A stretch of DNA of 53,916 bases from NCBI GenBank assembly GCA_021819135.1, contig JAKASE010000015.1, positions 1 to 53,916 of the forward strand, read 5' to 3'. How positions within the stretch are numbered: the first letter of the stretch is position 1; each line of letters opens with the position of its first letter. A model generated the notes under the pieces. It did no database searches, was not told where the DNA came from, and saw only the letters and a list, made by a program, of their open reading frames with translations. This document shows, one piece after another, positions 24,154 to 32,947 of the stretch. The stretch comes from Thermoplasmata archaeon (lineage in GTDB: Archaea; Thermoplasmatota; Thermoplasmata; Lutacidiplasmatales; UBA184). The translations under genes and the position numbers were made by a program.

Positions 24154-27100
24154 TCAGCTCGGAGGGGAGGGGGGCGCGGGGGGAGGAGTCCTCCGCTTGC
24201 GACGACCTACAAGGGCGAGCGCGATTGCCGCGAGTACCACCACCGCCAACGCTCCACCGACCAGCCAGTACCCCTCGTTCCCGGGGAGACCCAGGAACGT
24301 GCTCGAGCCGTTCCCGTTCGAGGGAGGGGGCGAGTGGGACGCGAACGAGATGGAGATGACCGTGCCCGCGTCCTGAATGTTCACCGACCCACTGGGCGGC
24401 GCCGCGACGTACCCGCTCGGTGCCCCGACCGTGTAGGTGTAATTCCCGTTCTGCGCCTCGAAAGTGATGGTGTTCAGGGACGAGCTCTCCAGCATACCAC
24501 CAAAGGTCACCGACCACGCGGTCCCGGCCGGAAGCCCTGACGCATCGAACGACACCGCGTACCGGGTGGGGGGGACCGCGGAGAACGAGATCGGAACGGT
24601 GACCGGCGCACCGCTCACGTTCACCGTCCCGGCCGCAGGAGTCGCGGTGAACCCGGCGGCGCTCGCCGTGAACGAGTAGCTCCCGTTCGTCTCCGAGAAC
24701 ACAATACTGGTCGACGTCGTCGACTTGGCGACGCCTGCCAGGGTGACCTGCCAGGCGCTGCCGTTCAGCGCCCCGCTCTCGGTGAACGTCACCGTGTAGT
24801 TCGCGGCGAACACGATCGACTCACTGACCGGCGCGCCGCTCACCGTCACGGATCCCGGCCCGGACGATACCGTGACGTACCCCGCCACGCCCGCCACCTG
24901 GTAGTTGTAGGTGCCATTCGGCACCATGAAGGAGACCGACGGTCCGGTGGACCCCCCCGTGACCCCGGCGAGCGTCACCGACCAGACGGTACCGGAGGCT
25001 AGGCCGGTCTCGTTGAAGCTAACCAGATACAGCACGTTAGAGAAGTTGACCGAAATCGTGAGGGGGGCGCCGTCCACCGTGAAGTTGCCCTCAGGCGCCC
25101 ACCAGGTCCGGTTCGCGGACGTCGCGGTGTAGGTATACGTGCCGTTCGGCAGCTGATAGCCGACCGACCCGACGCTGGAGGAGTTGCTGAACCCGCCCGA
25201 GACGTTCACCCACCACTCGGTACCGGAAGGAAGATTGCTCTCCACGAAGGTCACCGACTGGTTCTGTTCGACGAACGTCACGTTGACGATCATGGGCGCG
25301 CCGTTCACGGTGAACGTGCCCCCATACGGTACCGGTGCCCATCGCGCGTCGGTGCTCGTCAGGACGTACGTGTAGGTTCCGTTGGGGAGACTAAGGCTCA
25401 GCGACGTTCCGGTCGATGAGTGGGACGAACCGCCCGGGCTCGTGACGTTGAACCACCACTCCGGCGGCGTGGCTCCGAACCCGGTCTCCTGGACCGTCAC
25501 GAGGTAGGTCAGCGCGGTCCATGCGATCGACTCGTTCACGGCCGCTCCCTGGACCTGGATCGTGCCCGAGCTCGGGCTCGCGGTGAAGCCGGGAACCGCC
25601 CCGACCTGGAACGGATAGCTACCGTTCGGTATCCCGGCGAACGTGATGCGCGTCGTGCTCGAAGAATGCGTGGTGCCGTTCAGCGTGACATCCCAGGTCG
25701 TCCCGGTCGGCAACGCATGGCCGGTGGGCTGGGAGAACGTGACGTTGTACGTCACTTCCGACCACTGGATCGGCTGATTGACGTCCGCGCCCGACACACT
25801 GATCGTTCCCGAGCTCGGGCTTGCCGTGAACCCGGGAATCGCTCCCACCGCGAAAGGATAGTTGCCGTTCGGCAGCGCGGAGAATTTGATCGAGGTCGAA
25901 CTCGAAGAGTGGGTGGTGCCGTTCAAGGTCACGCTCCAGGTCGTACCCGACGGCAGCGTGTGCCCGGTCGGCTGGGAGAACGTGACGTTGTAGGTTGGCG
26001 GGGAAGACTGCGTGAACGTGAGGTCGATGGTCGCCGGGGCGCCGCTGATCGTGACCGATCCCGAGCTGGGGACAACGGTGTAGCCGGCCGGGGGAGAAAC
26101 CGTGTAGCTGTAGGTACCATTCAGCAGCTGGAAGGTCAGTGAGGTCGATGTGGTCGTCTTCGCGCTCCCTGCGACGGTGACACCCCACTGAGCGCCGCCC
26201 ACAATGCCGGTCTCCTGGAAGGTCAACGGATACTTGCTCGCGGATCCGGGAAGACCGAACGCGAGGACGGAACCGCCCATATTCTCGACATAGATCCTCC
26301 CGTAGGCGATGGACGGCGCGGCGAGGAACGGAGCCTGGGCTTGGTAGCTGTAGAGTACCTTGCCTGTACTCGCGTTCAGGACGTCGAGTAGGTTTCCTAC
26401 GGCCGAGACGTTTCCCGTGGAGGAAATATTCCCCGTGACCAACACGAGGATGCCGTTCGCGTAGTTGGGGGCTCCGTAGACCTCCCCGGGGAGTCCCAGC
26501 TGCCAGACCGTCTGGTTCACGTCGGGATCGAAGGCGCGGATCGAGCCGAAGTAGGTCTTCCCACCAATGTTGGTACTGTGCCCGCCCACGTAGATCAGGC
26601 CCCCGCCGTACGCGTCGGGGGTGACCGTGTTCCGGGAGTACGAGACCCGGTACTGCCACACCGGACCATTCGAGATATTGTTCCGGTTGAAGGCGAACGA
26701 CCAGCCGTCCTTGTTCGTCGCGAACACCATCGTAGGGCCCCCGGACGGGTTCACCAGGGTCGGAGTGGTCCCGAAGTCCCCGTCCGACTCCTCCTGGGCA
26801 GTAGGGAGTGTCCAGTGATTGAGCAGCTGCAGGGTGCTCGCGTTCCACTCCATCAGCGAGTCCCCGTACTCGGGCACCGAAAGGTTGTAGCCGTTCCCGG
26901 TCGCCGCCCAGACCGTGTTGGTCGCCGCGTCGTATGCCGGGGTCCCCCAGATGCTTCCTCCGCACTCGCCAGACGTCTGGTTTGCCGCGCACGATGCTTG
27001 TTGGGACGGGCTGAGGTCGTTGAAGAAATGAACGAGCAAATGGGAGCTGAGCGAGATCTGGTCGAGCCCCCCGTCCACGAGGGGATTGTCGCAGTTGCTC

Positions 27101-27771
27101 GAGACCCCTATGTAGGCGTAACCGAGGCTCGGGAGGACGAGGGGGCTTCCCCAGATGTAGTAACCGTTGGCGACGCTCCCGACTTGGTAACTCCAGTCGA
27201 CCGTCCCGTCTGACTGGTGGAGGGCGTAAAAGGTGCCCGCGCCGCCCCCGACGTAGACATCACCGTTCACGACGGTCGCGGAGGAGGTGATCCCGTCCGG
27301 ATAGTTGCACGTTCCCTTTCCGGGCTTGGCATCCGTGCCTAGGTTGGGCGATTTCCAGACCAGCGACCCGGTCGTCGCGTTGAGGGCGTAGAAGAATCCG
27401 TTCCCGCCACCGACATACACGGTGTTGTCCACTTCGACGGGCTCCGCCTGTAGATAACCGGGATTCCCGGCTCCGATGGGGTAGGTCCACACCTGTGTCA
27501 GTTGGGCAACATTGGACGAGGAGAGCGTGCTCTCCTCCGGGTTCGCCGAGTTTCGCGTCACCTCCCCCAGATACGTCGGCCAGTCCGAGCTGTCGGTCGC
27601 CGCGCTCGGAGCGCTCCCGCGGTCGGGCACCGAGGTCTGCCCGCCGAGAGCGCCGGCGACCGAGAACGGGATCGCGATGTTGACACCGATGAGCAGGAGC
27701 ACTAGGGCAAGCACGAGCGCGACGAGCAGGCCCGACGCGCGGACTCGATGTTTCCCTCGGAGAAGGGGCAC
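24154..27771 (-). CDS. PQQ-type beta-propeller surface protein with eight repeats
   Basis: A 1205-residue secreted protein. After a hydrophobic N-terminal helix (about residues 12-35), residues 55-520 form a PQQ/pyrrolo-quinoline-type propeller with blades such as VYVGGGNGFFYALNATTGSLVW and YVGGGAGTFYALHQSDGTVDW. Eight repeats of the GLPSGTTWSVTLNGT type follow (about 525-1140). Repeats 2 and 3 are nearly identical, a recent duplication. Repeats 4-6 match three consecutive repeats of the protein at 4206-7016. The end has STFLGLPGNEGYW, a membrane helix and GRRKRR plus a Pro-rich tail. The propeller may bind a ligand or act as a scaffold; quinone-dependent dehydrogenase activity is not supported by visible catalytic residues. 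TATA-like GGTTTATTAG at 27823-27832 precedes the ATG. Confidence 0.87.
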   Translation of the reverse strand: MPLLRGKHRVRASGLLVALVLALVLLLIGVNIAIPFSVAGALGGQTSVPDRGSAPSAATDSSDWPTYLGEVTRNSANPEESTLSSSNVAQLTQVWTYPIGAGNPGYLQAEPVEVDNTVYVGGGNGFFYALNATTGSLVWKSPNLGTDAKPGKGTCNYPDGITSSATVVNGDVYVGGGAGTFYALHQSDGTVDWSYQVGSVANGYYIWGSPLVLPSLGYAYIGVSSNCDNPLVDGGLDQISLSSHLLVHFFNDLSPSQQASCAANQTSGECGGSIWGTPAYDAATNTVWAATGNGYNLSVPEYGDSLMEWNASTLQLLNHWTLPTAQEESDGDFGTTPTLVNPSGGPTMVFATNKDGWSFAFNRNNISNGPVWQYRVSYSRNTVTPDAYGGGLIYVGGHSTNIGGKTYFGSIRAFDPDVNQTVWQLGLPGEVYGAPNYANGILVLVTGNISSTGNVSAVGNLLDVLNASTGKVLYSYQAQAPFLAAPSIAYGRIYVENMGGSVLAFGLPGSASKYPLTFQETGIVGGAQWGVTVAGSAKTTTSTSLTFQLLNGTYSYTVSPPAGYTVVPSSGSVTISGAPATIDLTFTQSSPPTYNVTFSQPTGHTLPSGTTWSVTLNGTTHSSSSTSIKFSALPNGNYPFAVGAIPGFTASPSSGTISVSGADVNQPIQWSEVTYNVTFSQPTGHALPTGTTWDVTLNGTTHSSSTTRITFAGIPNGSYPFQVGAVPGFTASPSSGTIQVQGAAVNESIAWTALTYLVTVQETGFGATPPEWWFNVTSPGGSSHSSTGTSLSLSLPNGTYTYVLTSTDARWAPVPYGGTFTVNGAPMIVNVTFVEQNQSVTFVESNLPSGTEWWVNVSGGFSNSSSVGSVGYQLPNGTYTYTATSANRTWWAPEGNFTVDGAPLTISVNFSNVLYLVSFNETGLASGTVWSVTLAGVTGGSTGPSVSFMVPNGTYNYQVAGVAGYVTVSSGPGSVTVSGAPVSESIVFAANYTVTFTESGALNGSAWQVTLAGVAKSTTSTSIVFSETNGSYSFTASAAGFTATPAAGTVNVSGAPVTVPISFSAVPPTRYAVSFDASGLPAGTAWSVTFGGMLESSSLNTITFEAQNGNYTYTVGAPSGYVAAPPSGSVNIQDAGTVISISFASHSPPPSNGNGSSTFLGLPGNEGYWLVGGALAVVVLAAIALALVGRRKRRTPPPAPPSPPS

Positions 27772-27822
27772 CCGGAGCCTCCTTCGGCCTCTCTGTAAGG
27801 CAAGGGCCTTCTCTCGGGATGC

Positions 27823-27832
27823 CTAATAAACC
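27823..27832 (-). promoter_or_regulatory. TATA-like box of PQQ-propeller gene
   Basis: Minus-strand GGTTTATTAG about 55 bases before the ATG at 27771, giving a predicted leader of about 25-30 bases. Confidence 0.55.
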
Positions 27833-27921
27833 TTTCACGAGTCTCTCGAACGGAACCGGGTCGCGACAGCTTCCATCGACACGTGCCTCGTAGGATGCAC
27901 CCACGGGTTCGCGGGGCTGCA

Positions 27922-29133
27922 CTACTTGCCGGATGACCAGGACGCCATCTCCGCCCAGAGATGCGTATAGGCATCCACCGAGGAAGAGAGCGAGAACCCC
28001 CTCTCCACCTGGGCGCGCGCCTCACGCCGTACCCCGGCGAGGCGGGCGGGATCCCGGAGCAGCGCCGACGCCCGCTCCGCGAGGAGCTCGGGGGTAGCGG
28101 CCAGGATCCCACCGACCCCGTCTTGGACGAGCTCTTCGGCCCCCGGAAGGGGGGTCGTGAGCACCGGGATCCCGGAGCTCATGCACTCGATCCAAGTGAG
28201 CGGCGGTGCGGCCGTGGACCGGAGGTCGCCGATCGGAGAGAGCATCGCATCGGCGGCCGTCCGCGCGTGCCTGAAGCCCTCCACGGTCCCGCCGATCTCG
28301 ATGCCGGGCCGCTCGTACTGGGCGAAGGATCGGCGGTAGTGCTCGGGCTTCATGCAGAAGAAGAAACGCCACTCGTTCGGACCGTCCCGAAGCATCCGCT
28401 CCGCCGTACGGATCGCGAAGAGCAGGTCCCGCGGCAGCATCTGCTGGAGGAACCCCGACCAGAAGATGACCTTCTGACCCTCCGCGACCCCGAGACTTCG
28501 GCGGGCCTCCGCGCGCTCGCCCTCGGTCGCAGGATGGAACTCCCCGGGGTCGACCGCCCAGGGGATCGTGCGGATCCGCCTCGGACGCATACCGAGCGCC
28601 ACGAGCCGGCGGGCGAACGCGCCTGAGAATGGGACGACGCGGTCGAACCCGGCGAAGCTCGCCCGAAGGGCCCAGTCGTACACGAACCGCCAGCCGTTGT
28701 AGGTGGGCGCCGAGATGGAGATGGGCACTCCCATCGTGAACGACCGCGTCACGGCCATCACCGGCCCGTAGTTCGTGAGGAAGTGCACGACGTGGGGCCG
28801 GCGGACTCGGACGTGACGACGTATGGCGCTCAGCACTCGGCCGTAGCTCATCGTCTTCGCGACGTAGTTGCCGGAGGCCCGCAGCCAGCGGTACTCCTGG
28901 TTGAACCGCTCGCTTCGATCGACGTCGAACCGTACCGGGGGGACGAACTCGCACGGGTACGGCGAGCGTTCGGGGATCGGCTCGTCGGTGAGGGAGATGA
29001 CGTCGATCTCGTGGCCCCGGCGCGTGAGTTCGCGGAACGCCTCGAGCCAGTAGGTCTTGTCCCCCGCATGTCGGTAAGGGAGGATCCGATTCCCGACGAA
29101 CAGGATCCGTAAGGTCGGGGTCCCGACGATCAC
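27922..29133 (-). CDS. GT4-family glycosyltransferase
   Basis: A 403-residue GT-B glycosyltransferase. The first strand is TLRILFVGNRILPYRHAGDK, then LTRRGHEIDVISLTDEPIP, the acceptor-side VVHFLTNYGPVMAV, and the donor-side VIFWSGFLQQMLPRDLLFAI. The end of the catalytic domain has WIECMSSGIPVLTTPLPGAEEL, a variant of the E-x7-E element. The GTG at 29133 is chosen over a distant ATG at 29520: the strand begins just after it, and a CTTAAG TATA-like box at 29162-29167 would give a leader of only a few bases. Divergent from the PIG-L gene. Likely adds one sugar to a lipid-linked glycan; specificity unknown. Confidence 0.86.
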   Translation of the reverse strand: MIVGTPTLRILFVGNRILPYRHAGDKTYWLEAFRELTRRGHEIDVISLTDEPIPERSPYPCEFVPPVRFDVDRSERFNQEYRWLRASGNYVAKTMSYGRVLSAIRRHVRVRRPHVVHFLTNYGPVMAVTRSFTMGVPISISAPTYNGWRFVYDWALRASFAGFDRVVPFSGAFARRLVALGMRPRRIRTIPWAVDPGEFHPATEGERAEARRSLGVAEGQKVIFWSGFLQQMLPRDLLFAIRTAERMLRDGPNEWRFFFCMKPEHYRRSFAQYERPGIEIGGTVEGFRHARTAADAMLSPIGDLRSTAAPPLTWIECMSSGIPVLTTPLPGAEELVQDGVGGILAATPELLAERASALLRDPARLAGVRREARAQVERGFSLSSSVDAYTHLWAEMASWSSGK

Positions 29134-29161
29134 AACGAAGGTCGGACATCGGCGATGGCCA

Positions 29162-29167
29162 CTTAAG
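29162..29167 (-). promoter_or_regulatory. TATA-like box of GT4 gene (near-leaderless)
   Basis: CTTAAG centred about 31 bases before the GTG start at 29133. Confidence 0.45.
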
Positions 29168-29347
29168 AACGCCGCGTGGCCGCCGGAACCTCCGGGACGG
29201 GCGGCAGCTCGGCTCGAGGGAATCGAGATCGAGGCGCTCCCGGGCAATCGGAGGAGTGATAACACCGTGTCCGGTGGATGGAGTCGGATCGCCCCGGGGT
29301 CCGCAAGACCGCCCGGAGGGATCCGGCGGGTCGGAGAGAGAAGAACG

Positions 29348-29944
29348 ATGGTCGTGCTGGCGGTCGGCCCGCACCCGGACGATGTCGAGATCGGATGCTT
29401 CGGGACCCTCGCCCGCCTCTCCGCGCACGAGCGGATCGTGATCGCCGTCATGACCTCGGGCGAGGTCCGGGGAGACACCGAGGAACGGGAACGAGAGGCC
29501 CGGGAGTGCGCCGAGAGCATCGGCGCGACGATCGAGTTCCTGAAGTTCCGCGACGGGAGCCTGACCCAGGATGCGGAGTCGGTCGGTCGACTGCGCGCGC
29601 TCCTGAAACAGCATCAGGCCTCGACCGTCTTCTGTCCCTACCCCTCCGATAGCCACCAGGACCACGTGGCGACGCACGGGATCGTCATCGCCTCCGCCGC
29701 CCACACCCAGGAGATCCTTCTCTACGAGACCCCCTCGACCTTCGGGTTCCGCCCGGATGTCTTCTACGACATCTCGGCGACGCTTCCCGCCAAGCTTCGC
29801 GCCCTCGCGACGTTCCGCTCTCAGAGCGATCGGCCGTACCTCGATCCGGCATTGGTCGAGGCCCAGGCCCGGTACTTCGCGCTGCGGCTGCACCAACCGG
29901 GGAAGGCGTTCGAGGCGTACGCGTTGTTCCGCGCCGTCCGGTAG
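29348..29944 (+). CDS. PIG-L/LmbE-family deacetylase
   Basis: A 198-residue protein of the zinc-dependent PIG-L family, which remove N-acetyl groups from GlcNAc-containing substrates. Metal-site motifs are VGPHPDDVEIGCFG near the N-terminus and SDSHQDHVATH near residue 101. The ATG at 29348 places the first motif at residue 6, as usual, and is preceded by GGAGAGAG as a ribosome-binding site; a longer frame from 29267 adds only a low-complexity extension. In this setting it probably deacetylates a nucleotide- or lipid-linked HexNAc, and the resulting free amine could be sulfated by a neighbouring sulfotransferase. That link is inference. It converges on the ATP-grasp gene. Confidence 0.88.
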   Translation: MVVLAVGPHPDDVEIGCFGTLARLSAHERIVIAVMTSGEVRGDTEEREREARECAESIGATIEFLKFRDGSLTQDAESVGRLRALLKQHQASTVFCPYPSDSHQDHVATHGIVIASAAHTQEILLYETPSTFGFRPDVFYDISATLPAKLRALATFRSQSDRPYLDPALVEAQARYFALRLHQPGKAFEAYALFRAVR

Positions 29945-29949
29945 CCAGC

Positions 29950-30015
29950 CCGGTCCGGGACCGGACCATCGACGGCTCGTGTAAGAATCGGACCGGTGGG
30001 CCCGGCAGGGCCCAC
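29950..30015. terminator. Two dyads between convergent genes, possible bidirectional terminator
   Basis: A 15-base palindrome CCGGTCCGGGACCGG at 29950-29964 and a perfect 8-bp stem GTGGGCCC/GGGCCCAC with a GGCA loop at 29996-30015 fill the gap between PIG-L and the ATP-grasp gene. Archaeal terminators mainly rely on T runs, which are absent, so the role is uncertain. Confidence 0.3.
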
Positions 30016-30019
30016 GGAC

Positions 30020-30973
30020 TTACGCGTGCCGTCGGATGACTCTTCCCGGTTCGCGGAAGATCTCCTCGTTGTACCGGGTCATGAACAGCCCATCCCGGTA
30101 CTGGAGGCTCTTCGGCGCCGGCTCACGACCGAGAAAGAGCTGGATCGCCAGGTGGGGGAGGTCGATCCCGGAGGCGATCACGAGGGAGGTCGTTCCCGCG
30201 AACCGGGGGTTGACCTCGATGAGGGTCACCCGGGAACCCGACTTCATCACCTGGACGTTCCAGGGGCCTCGAAGGCGAAGCTCTGAGACGATCTCGCGGA
30301 CCACCCGCTCGATGGCTACGTCGTGGACCACCTGGGCCTTCTTCGACTCGGCGGCCGCCTGGATCCGCTGGAGCGGGACGATCACTCTCGGTCGGCCGTC
30401 GGGCCCGGAGAGACCGTACACCGAGTACTCGGTACCGGGGAGGTACTCCATGATCACGGAGCGTCCGAAGAGACGCCGGTTCTCGGAGAGCGCTCCCTTG
30501 AGCTCGATCCGGTTCCGGCACAGGGCGAACCCTCGACCCCCTCGCGACCGGGTCGGCTTCACCACGGCGGGGAACGTGACCCGTCTCGCCGAGAACGTCC
30601 GCGGTCCGTACGGCCGGTCTCGGAATCGGCGATAGGTCCGCAGCTTGTCGGAGGCGATCACGATCGATCGCTCGTCCGAGACGATGGGGATGATGCCCGC
30701 GCGCTCGAACCGTTCCCGGTTCCGGGCGATCAATCCGAGCTCCTCCTGCACCGTGGGCAGGAGCACTCGCGCCCGGGTGCGCTTCGCCAAGCGTAACAGT
30801 TCGGAGACGTACTTTGGATCCTCCGCGGAACGAGTGAGATAGGCGTCGTCCGCAAGGTAGAGACCCGAGGCCAGCGGATCGACGTCGGTCGCGACGACCC
30901 GGTAGCGGGTGCGAAGGCTCTTGATGACGCATACCCCCGCCGGACCGCCCGCTCCCGTGACGAGGACTTTCAT
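30020..30973 (-). CDS. ATP-grasp ligase (CarB-like)
   Basis: A 317-residue protein beginning with a Rossmann-like pre-ATP-grasp domain (VLVTGAGGPAGVCVIKSL), followed by an ATP-grasp fold. Visible elements are PAVVKPTRSRGGRGFALC (phosphate-binding loop), VIMEYLPGTEYSVYGLSG, and VTLIEVNPRFAGTTSL (metal-binding E-x-N-P-R). Such stand-alone proteins join an acid to an amine or thiol through an acyl-phosphate; several sit in surface-glycan loci, where they may attach an amino acid to a sugar. Substrate is not predictable here. The ATG at 30973 is supported by GAGGAGAT about 8 bases upstream and by the conserved start of the Rossmann strand; an in-frame extension to 31264 is rejected as non-coding. 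Confidence 0.85.
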   Translation of the reverse strand: MKVLVTGAGGPAGVCVIKSLRTRYRVVATDVDPLASGLYLADDAYLTRSAEDPKYVSELLRLAKRTRARVLLPTVQEELGLIARNRERFERAGIIPIVSDERSIVIASDKLRTYRRFRDRPYGPRTFSARRVTFPAVVKPTRSRGGRGFALCRNRIELKGALSENRRLFGRSVIMEYLPGTEYSVYGLSGPDGRPRVIVPLQRIQAAAESKKAQVVHDVAIERVVREIVSELRLRGPWNVQVMKSGSRVTLIEVNPRFAGTTSLVIASGIDLPHLAIQLFLGREPAPKSLQYRDGLFMTRYNEEIFREPGRVIRRHA

Positions 30974-31376
30974 GGAGATCTCCTCAGAGTATGTGAGCCG
31001 GCCGCGAGTCCTTCCGGGGATGGGGCGGAGTCGGCCACGGAGCCCCGTCGCGGCGCTTGCGATACGTGAGGAGAGCTTCCCTTTACGGGCCGGCACGTCT
31101 TCCCGCCGGCGCGTCGACCGACCCGTACCGACGCTCGCGTCCTCCCGGCCTCCCGGCGTGACCCTCGGGCAAGAGATTCGTCCGAGGAGATAGGGGTTGC
31201 GAGGCGCACGCGGACCCAACCCGACGGCCGTCTCTCTCTCGGCTTCCACGCGAGACGTCGACACTCGGATGGCCCGACTGGGCTCATGGTCCGTGCGCCC
31301 CGAGGGACCCGCCGGCTTGGGCGCAAGCCAGTTATCATCACGGGCATCGTTCCCGAACTCAGAGGGTCGTTAGCGC
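30974..31376. other. 403-base divergent intergenic region
   Basis: Between the ATP-grasp gene (minus) and the phosphatase-like gene (plus). A plus TATA-like AGTTATCATC lies at 31330-31339. On the minus strand a weak candidate is CGTAAAGGG near 31076-31084. No product-like open frame, tRNA or repeat was seen. Confidence 0.4.
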
Positions 31377-31841
31377 GTGGCGAGGAGGACCGTGAGAGCG
31401 AGCCGCCGGGCCGGCACGACGCCGAAGACGGTCCTGTTCGTCTGCAAGAGCAATGCGGCACGAAGCCAGATGGCCGAGGCGTTCCTGGCCCATTATTCCC
31501 CCGCGCACGTGGGGATGAGCGCCGGTCTCCGCACGGCCCGACGGGGAAAGGTCGGGTTCCCGGTACCGTGGCAGGTCGCAGAAAAGATGGAGCGGGTCGG
31601 CATCCGAATGGACCGCATGCGGCGTAAGCAGCTCCGACGCGCGATGGTCGAGAAGGCCGACCGGGTCATCGTCATCATGACCCCCGGCCAGATCCGCGCG
31701 CTTCTCCCCAAGTATCTAGCCCGCTCTGAGAAGGTCACCTTCTGGACGGACATCAAGGACCCCCAGAACGACCGGGACCGGATCCTGGCGCGCGATCGAC
31801 TTCGTCAACGGGTCCGTAGGCTGGCTCTCGAACTGGACTAG
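31377..31841 (+). CDS. Low-molecular-weight protein-tyrosine-phosphatase-like protein
   Basis: A 154-residue protein of the LMW-PTP/arsenate-reductase fold. The P-loop CKSNAARSQ (C-x5-R-S) near residue 23 carries the nucleophilic Cys and the phosphate-binding Arg. DRVIVIM and FWTDIKDPQNDRD provide the following strand and the general-acid Asp-Pro. The GTG at 31377 gives a basic N-terminal tail of about 17 residues. In bacteria such phosphatases often regulate polysaccharide synthesis by acting on tyrosine kinases; no such kinase is visible here. An ArsC-like reductase cannot be excluded, but no arsenic genes accompany it. Confidence 0.8.
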   Translation: MARRTVRASRRAGTTPKTVLFVCKSNAARSQMAEAFLAHYSPAHVGMSAGLRTARRGKVGFPVPWQVAEKMERVGIRMDRMRRKQLRRAMVEKADRVIVIMTPGQIRALLPKYLARSEKVTFWTDIKDPQNDRDRILARDRLRQRVRRLALELD

Positions 31842-31874
31842 GGAAGCCCCCGTTCCCCGGCCCTGGTGCGTCGT

Positions 31875-32741
31875 TCAGGAGAGCGGGGTCGCCCGGATCC
31901 ATTCGGCGAGCGTCATCTGGGGCTCGTAGCCGATGCTCCGGGCCTTCGAGATGTCGGCGATCCCGTGCCGAATGTCCCCCGCGCGGGGGGGGCCGTACGT
32001 CAGCGCGATGTGGGGACCGAACCGACCGCGTACGAGCTCGGCGAGCGCGAGGATCGAGGTCACGGTGCCGGTCCCGCAATTGTACACTTCGCCGGTCCCC
32101 TTGCGCGACCCGACCCGCTCAAGGAAGCGGACCACGTCCGAGACGTGGACGAAGTCCCGGGTCTGTCCGCCGTCCCCATGGACCTCCAGCGCGCGACCCT
32201 GGCGCGCGTTGCGCAGGAAGATGGCGATCACACCCGCATACGGGTTGTCCGGCTTGAGGTCCTCGGAATAGATGTTGAACGGCCGCACGATGGACACGTC
32301 CAGGCCGTAAAGCTGGTGGTACAGGCGGGCGAAGTCCTCGCCCGTCGCCTTCGTTTGACCGTACGGGCTCGTCGGGGCCCTCGGGTGCGTCTCGGGGATC
32401 GGCGACGTCTTGGGCTCGCCGTACACCGCGGCCGAAGAGACGAAGACGACCCTCGCGTCGCCCTTCCGGGCGGCCTCGAGGACGTTGACCGTCCCCACGA
32501 TGTTCGACCGGACATACAAGGATGGCTGCTCGACGCTCTCGGGGACCGAGATCGCCGCGGCCAAGTGGTAGATCACGCCGAACCCACGTAGCATGTCGAT
32601 CGTCTCGGGCGCCCCTACATCGAGGATCGTGGTGGCCTGCGCGAGGCGGAGGTCGAATCCCCGCACCTCATGGGATGGCGACAGATGAGAAACGAGTCGG
32701 GCGCCGACCTGACCGGCGGATCCCGTGACCGCGACGCGCAT
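31875..32741 (-). CDS. NAD-dependent epimerase (UDP-glucose 4-epimerase-like SDR)
   Basis: A 288-residue extended SDR. The NAD motif VAVTGSAGQVGARL is at the N-terminus. VFVSSAAVYGEPK supplies the catalytic Ser/Thr, and SPYGQTKATGEDF the Y-x-x-x-K pair. Further family signs are VRPFNIYSED and TRDFVHVSDVVRFL. It likely interconverts hexose epimers on a UDP (or dTDP) carrier, providing a donor for the glycosyltransferases. It is distinct from the other SDR at 2999-3958. A TATA-like GCTTTAACC at 32768-32776 predicts a very short leader before the ATG at 32741. It is divergent from the mutase gene; both are sugar-nucleotide supply genes. Confidence 0.9.
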   Translation of the reverse strand: MRVAVTGSAGQVGARLVSHLSPSHEVRGFDLRLAQATTILDVGAPETIDMLRGFGVIYHLAAAISVPESVEQPSLYVRSNIVGTVNVLEAARKGDARVVFVSSAAVYGEPKTSPIPETHPRAPTSPYGQTKATGEDFARLYHQLYGLDVSIVRPFNIYSEDLKPDNPYAGVIAIFLRNARQGRALEVHGDGGQTRDFVHVSDVVRFLERVGSRKGTGEVYNCGTGTVTSILALAELVRGRFGPHIALTYGPPRAGDIRHGIADISKARSIGYEPQMTLAEWIRATPLS

Positions 32742-32767
32742 AGCGGCGGAGAGCAGAGGCGATAGCG

Positions 32768-32776
32768 GTTAAAGCT
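32768..32776 (-). promoter_or_regulatory. TATA-like box of epimerase gene
   Basis: Minus-strand GCTTTAACC centred about 31 bases before the ATG at 32741. Confidence 0.5.
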
Positions 32777-32913
32777 GGCGAGCGACGACCCTCTCTTGGG
32801 CCGCATCGAGCGGGGAAGGCGGGTCGTCTCGACGGCCCGAGCGTCGACCGGCCCGACCCCGGGAGCGCGGGGAGACAAGTCGCCGTCCCGGCCGAGTTGG
32901 CCGGGTCGGCGAA

Positions 32914-32925
32914 GGGCTTTATCGC
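32914..32925 (+). promoter_or_regulatory. TATA-like box of mutase gene (leaderless)
   Basis: GGGCTTTATCGC centred about 28 bases before the GTG at 32948. It lies inside the longer open frame beginning at 32897, which argues that translation starts at the GTG. Confidence 0.5.
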
Positions 32926-32947
32926 GCCCCCGAGTAATCGTCCGACC

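Noticed and set aside
24154-27771. Possible DNA tandem repeats or CRISPR array in the repeat-protein genes
   Set aside because: The periodicity is at protein level (~80 residues, ~240 bases) with diverged DNA; no short identical repeats with unique spacers were seen.
29134-29520. Extension of the GT4 frame to an ATG at 29520
   Set aside because: It overlaps the PIG-L gene and continues past a good TATA-like box; the extra residues show no coding character.
31377-31841. Assignment as arsenate reductase in an arsenic operon
   Set aside because: The C-x5-R loop fits, but no arsenic efflux or regulator genes are adjacent, so only the phosphatase-like fold is claimed.
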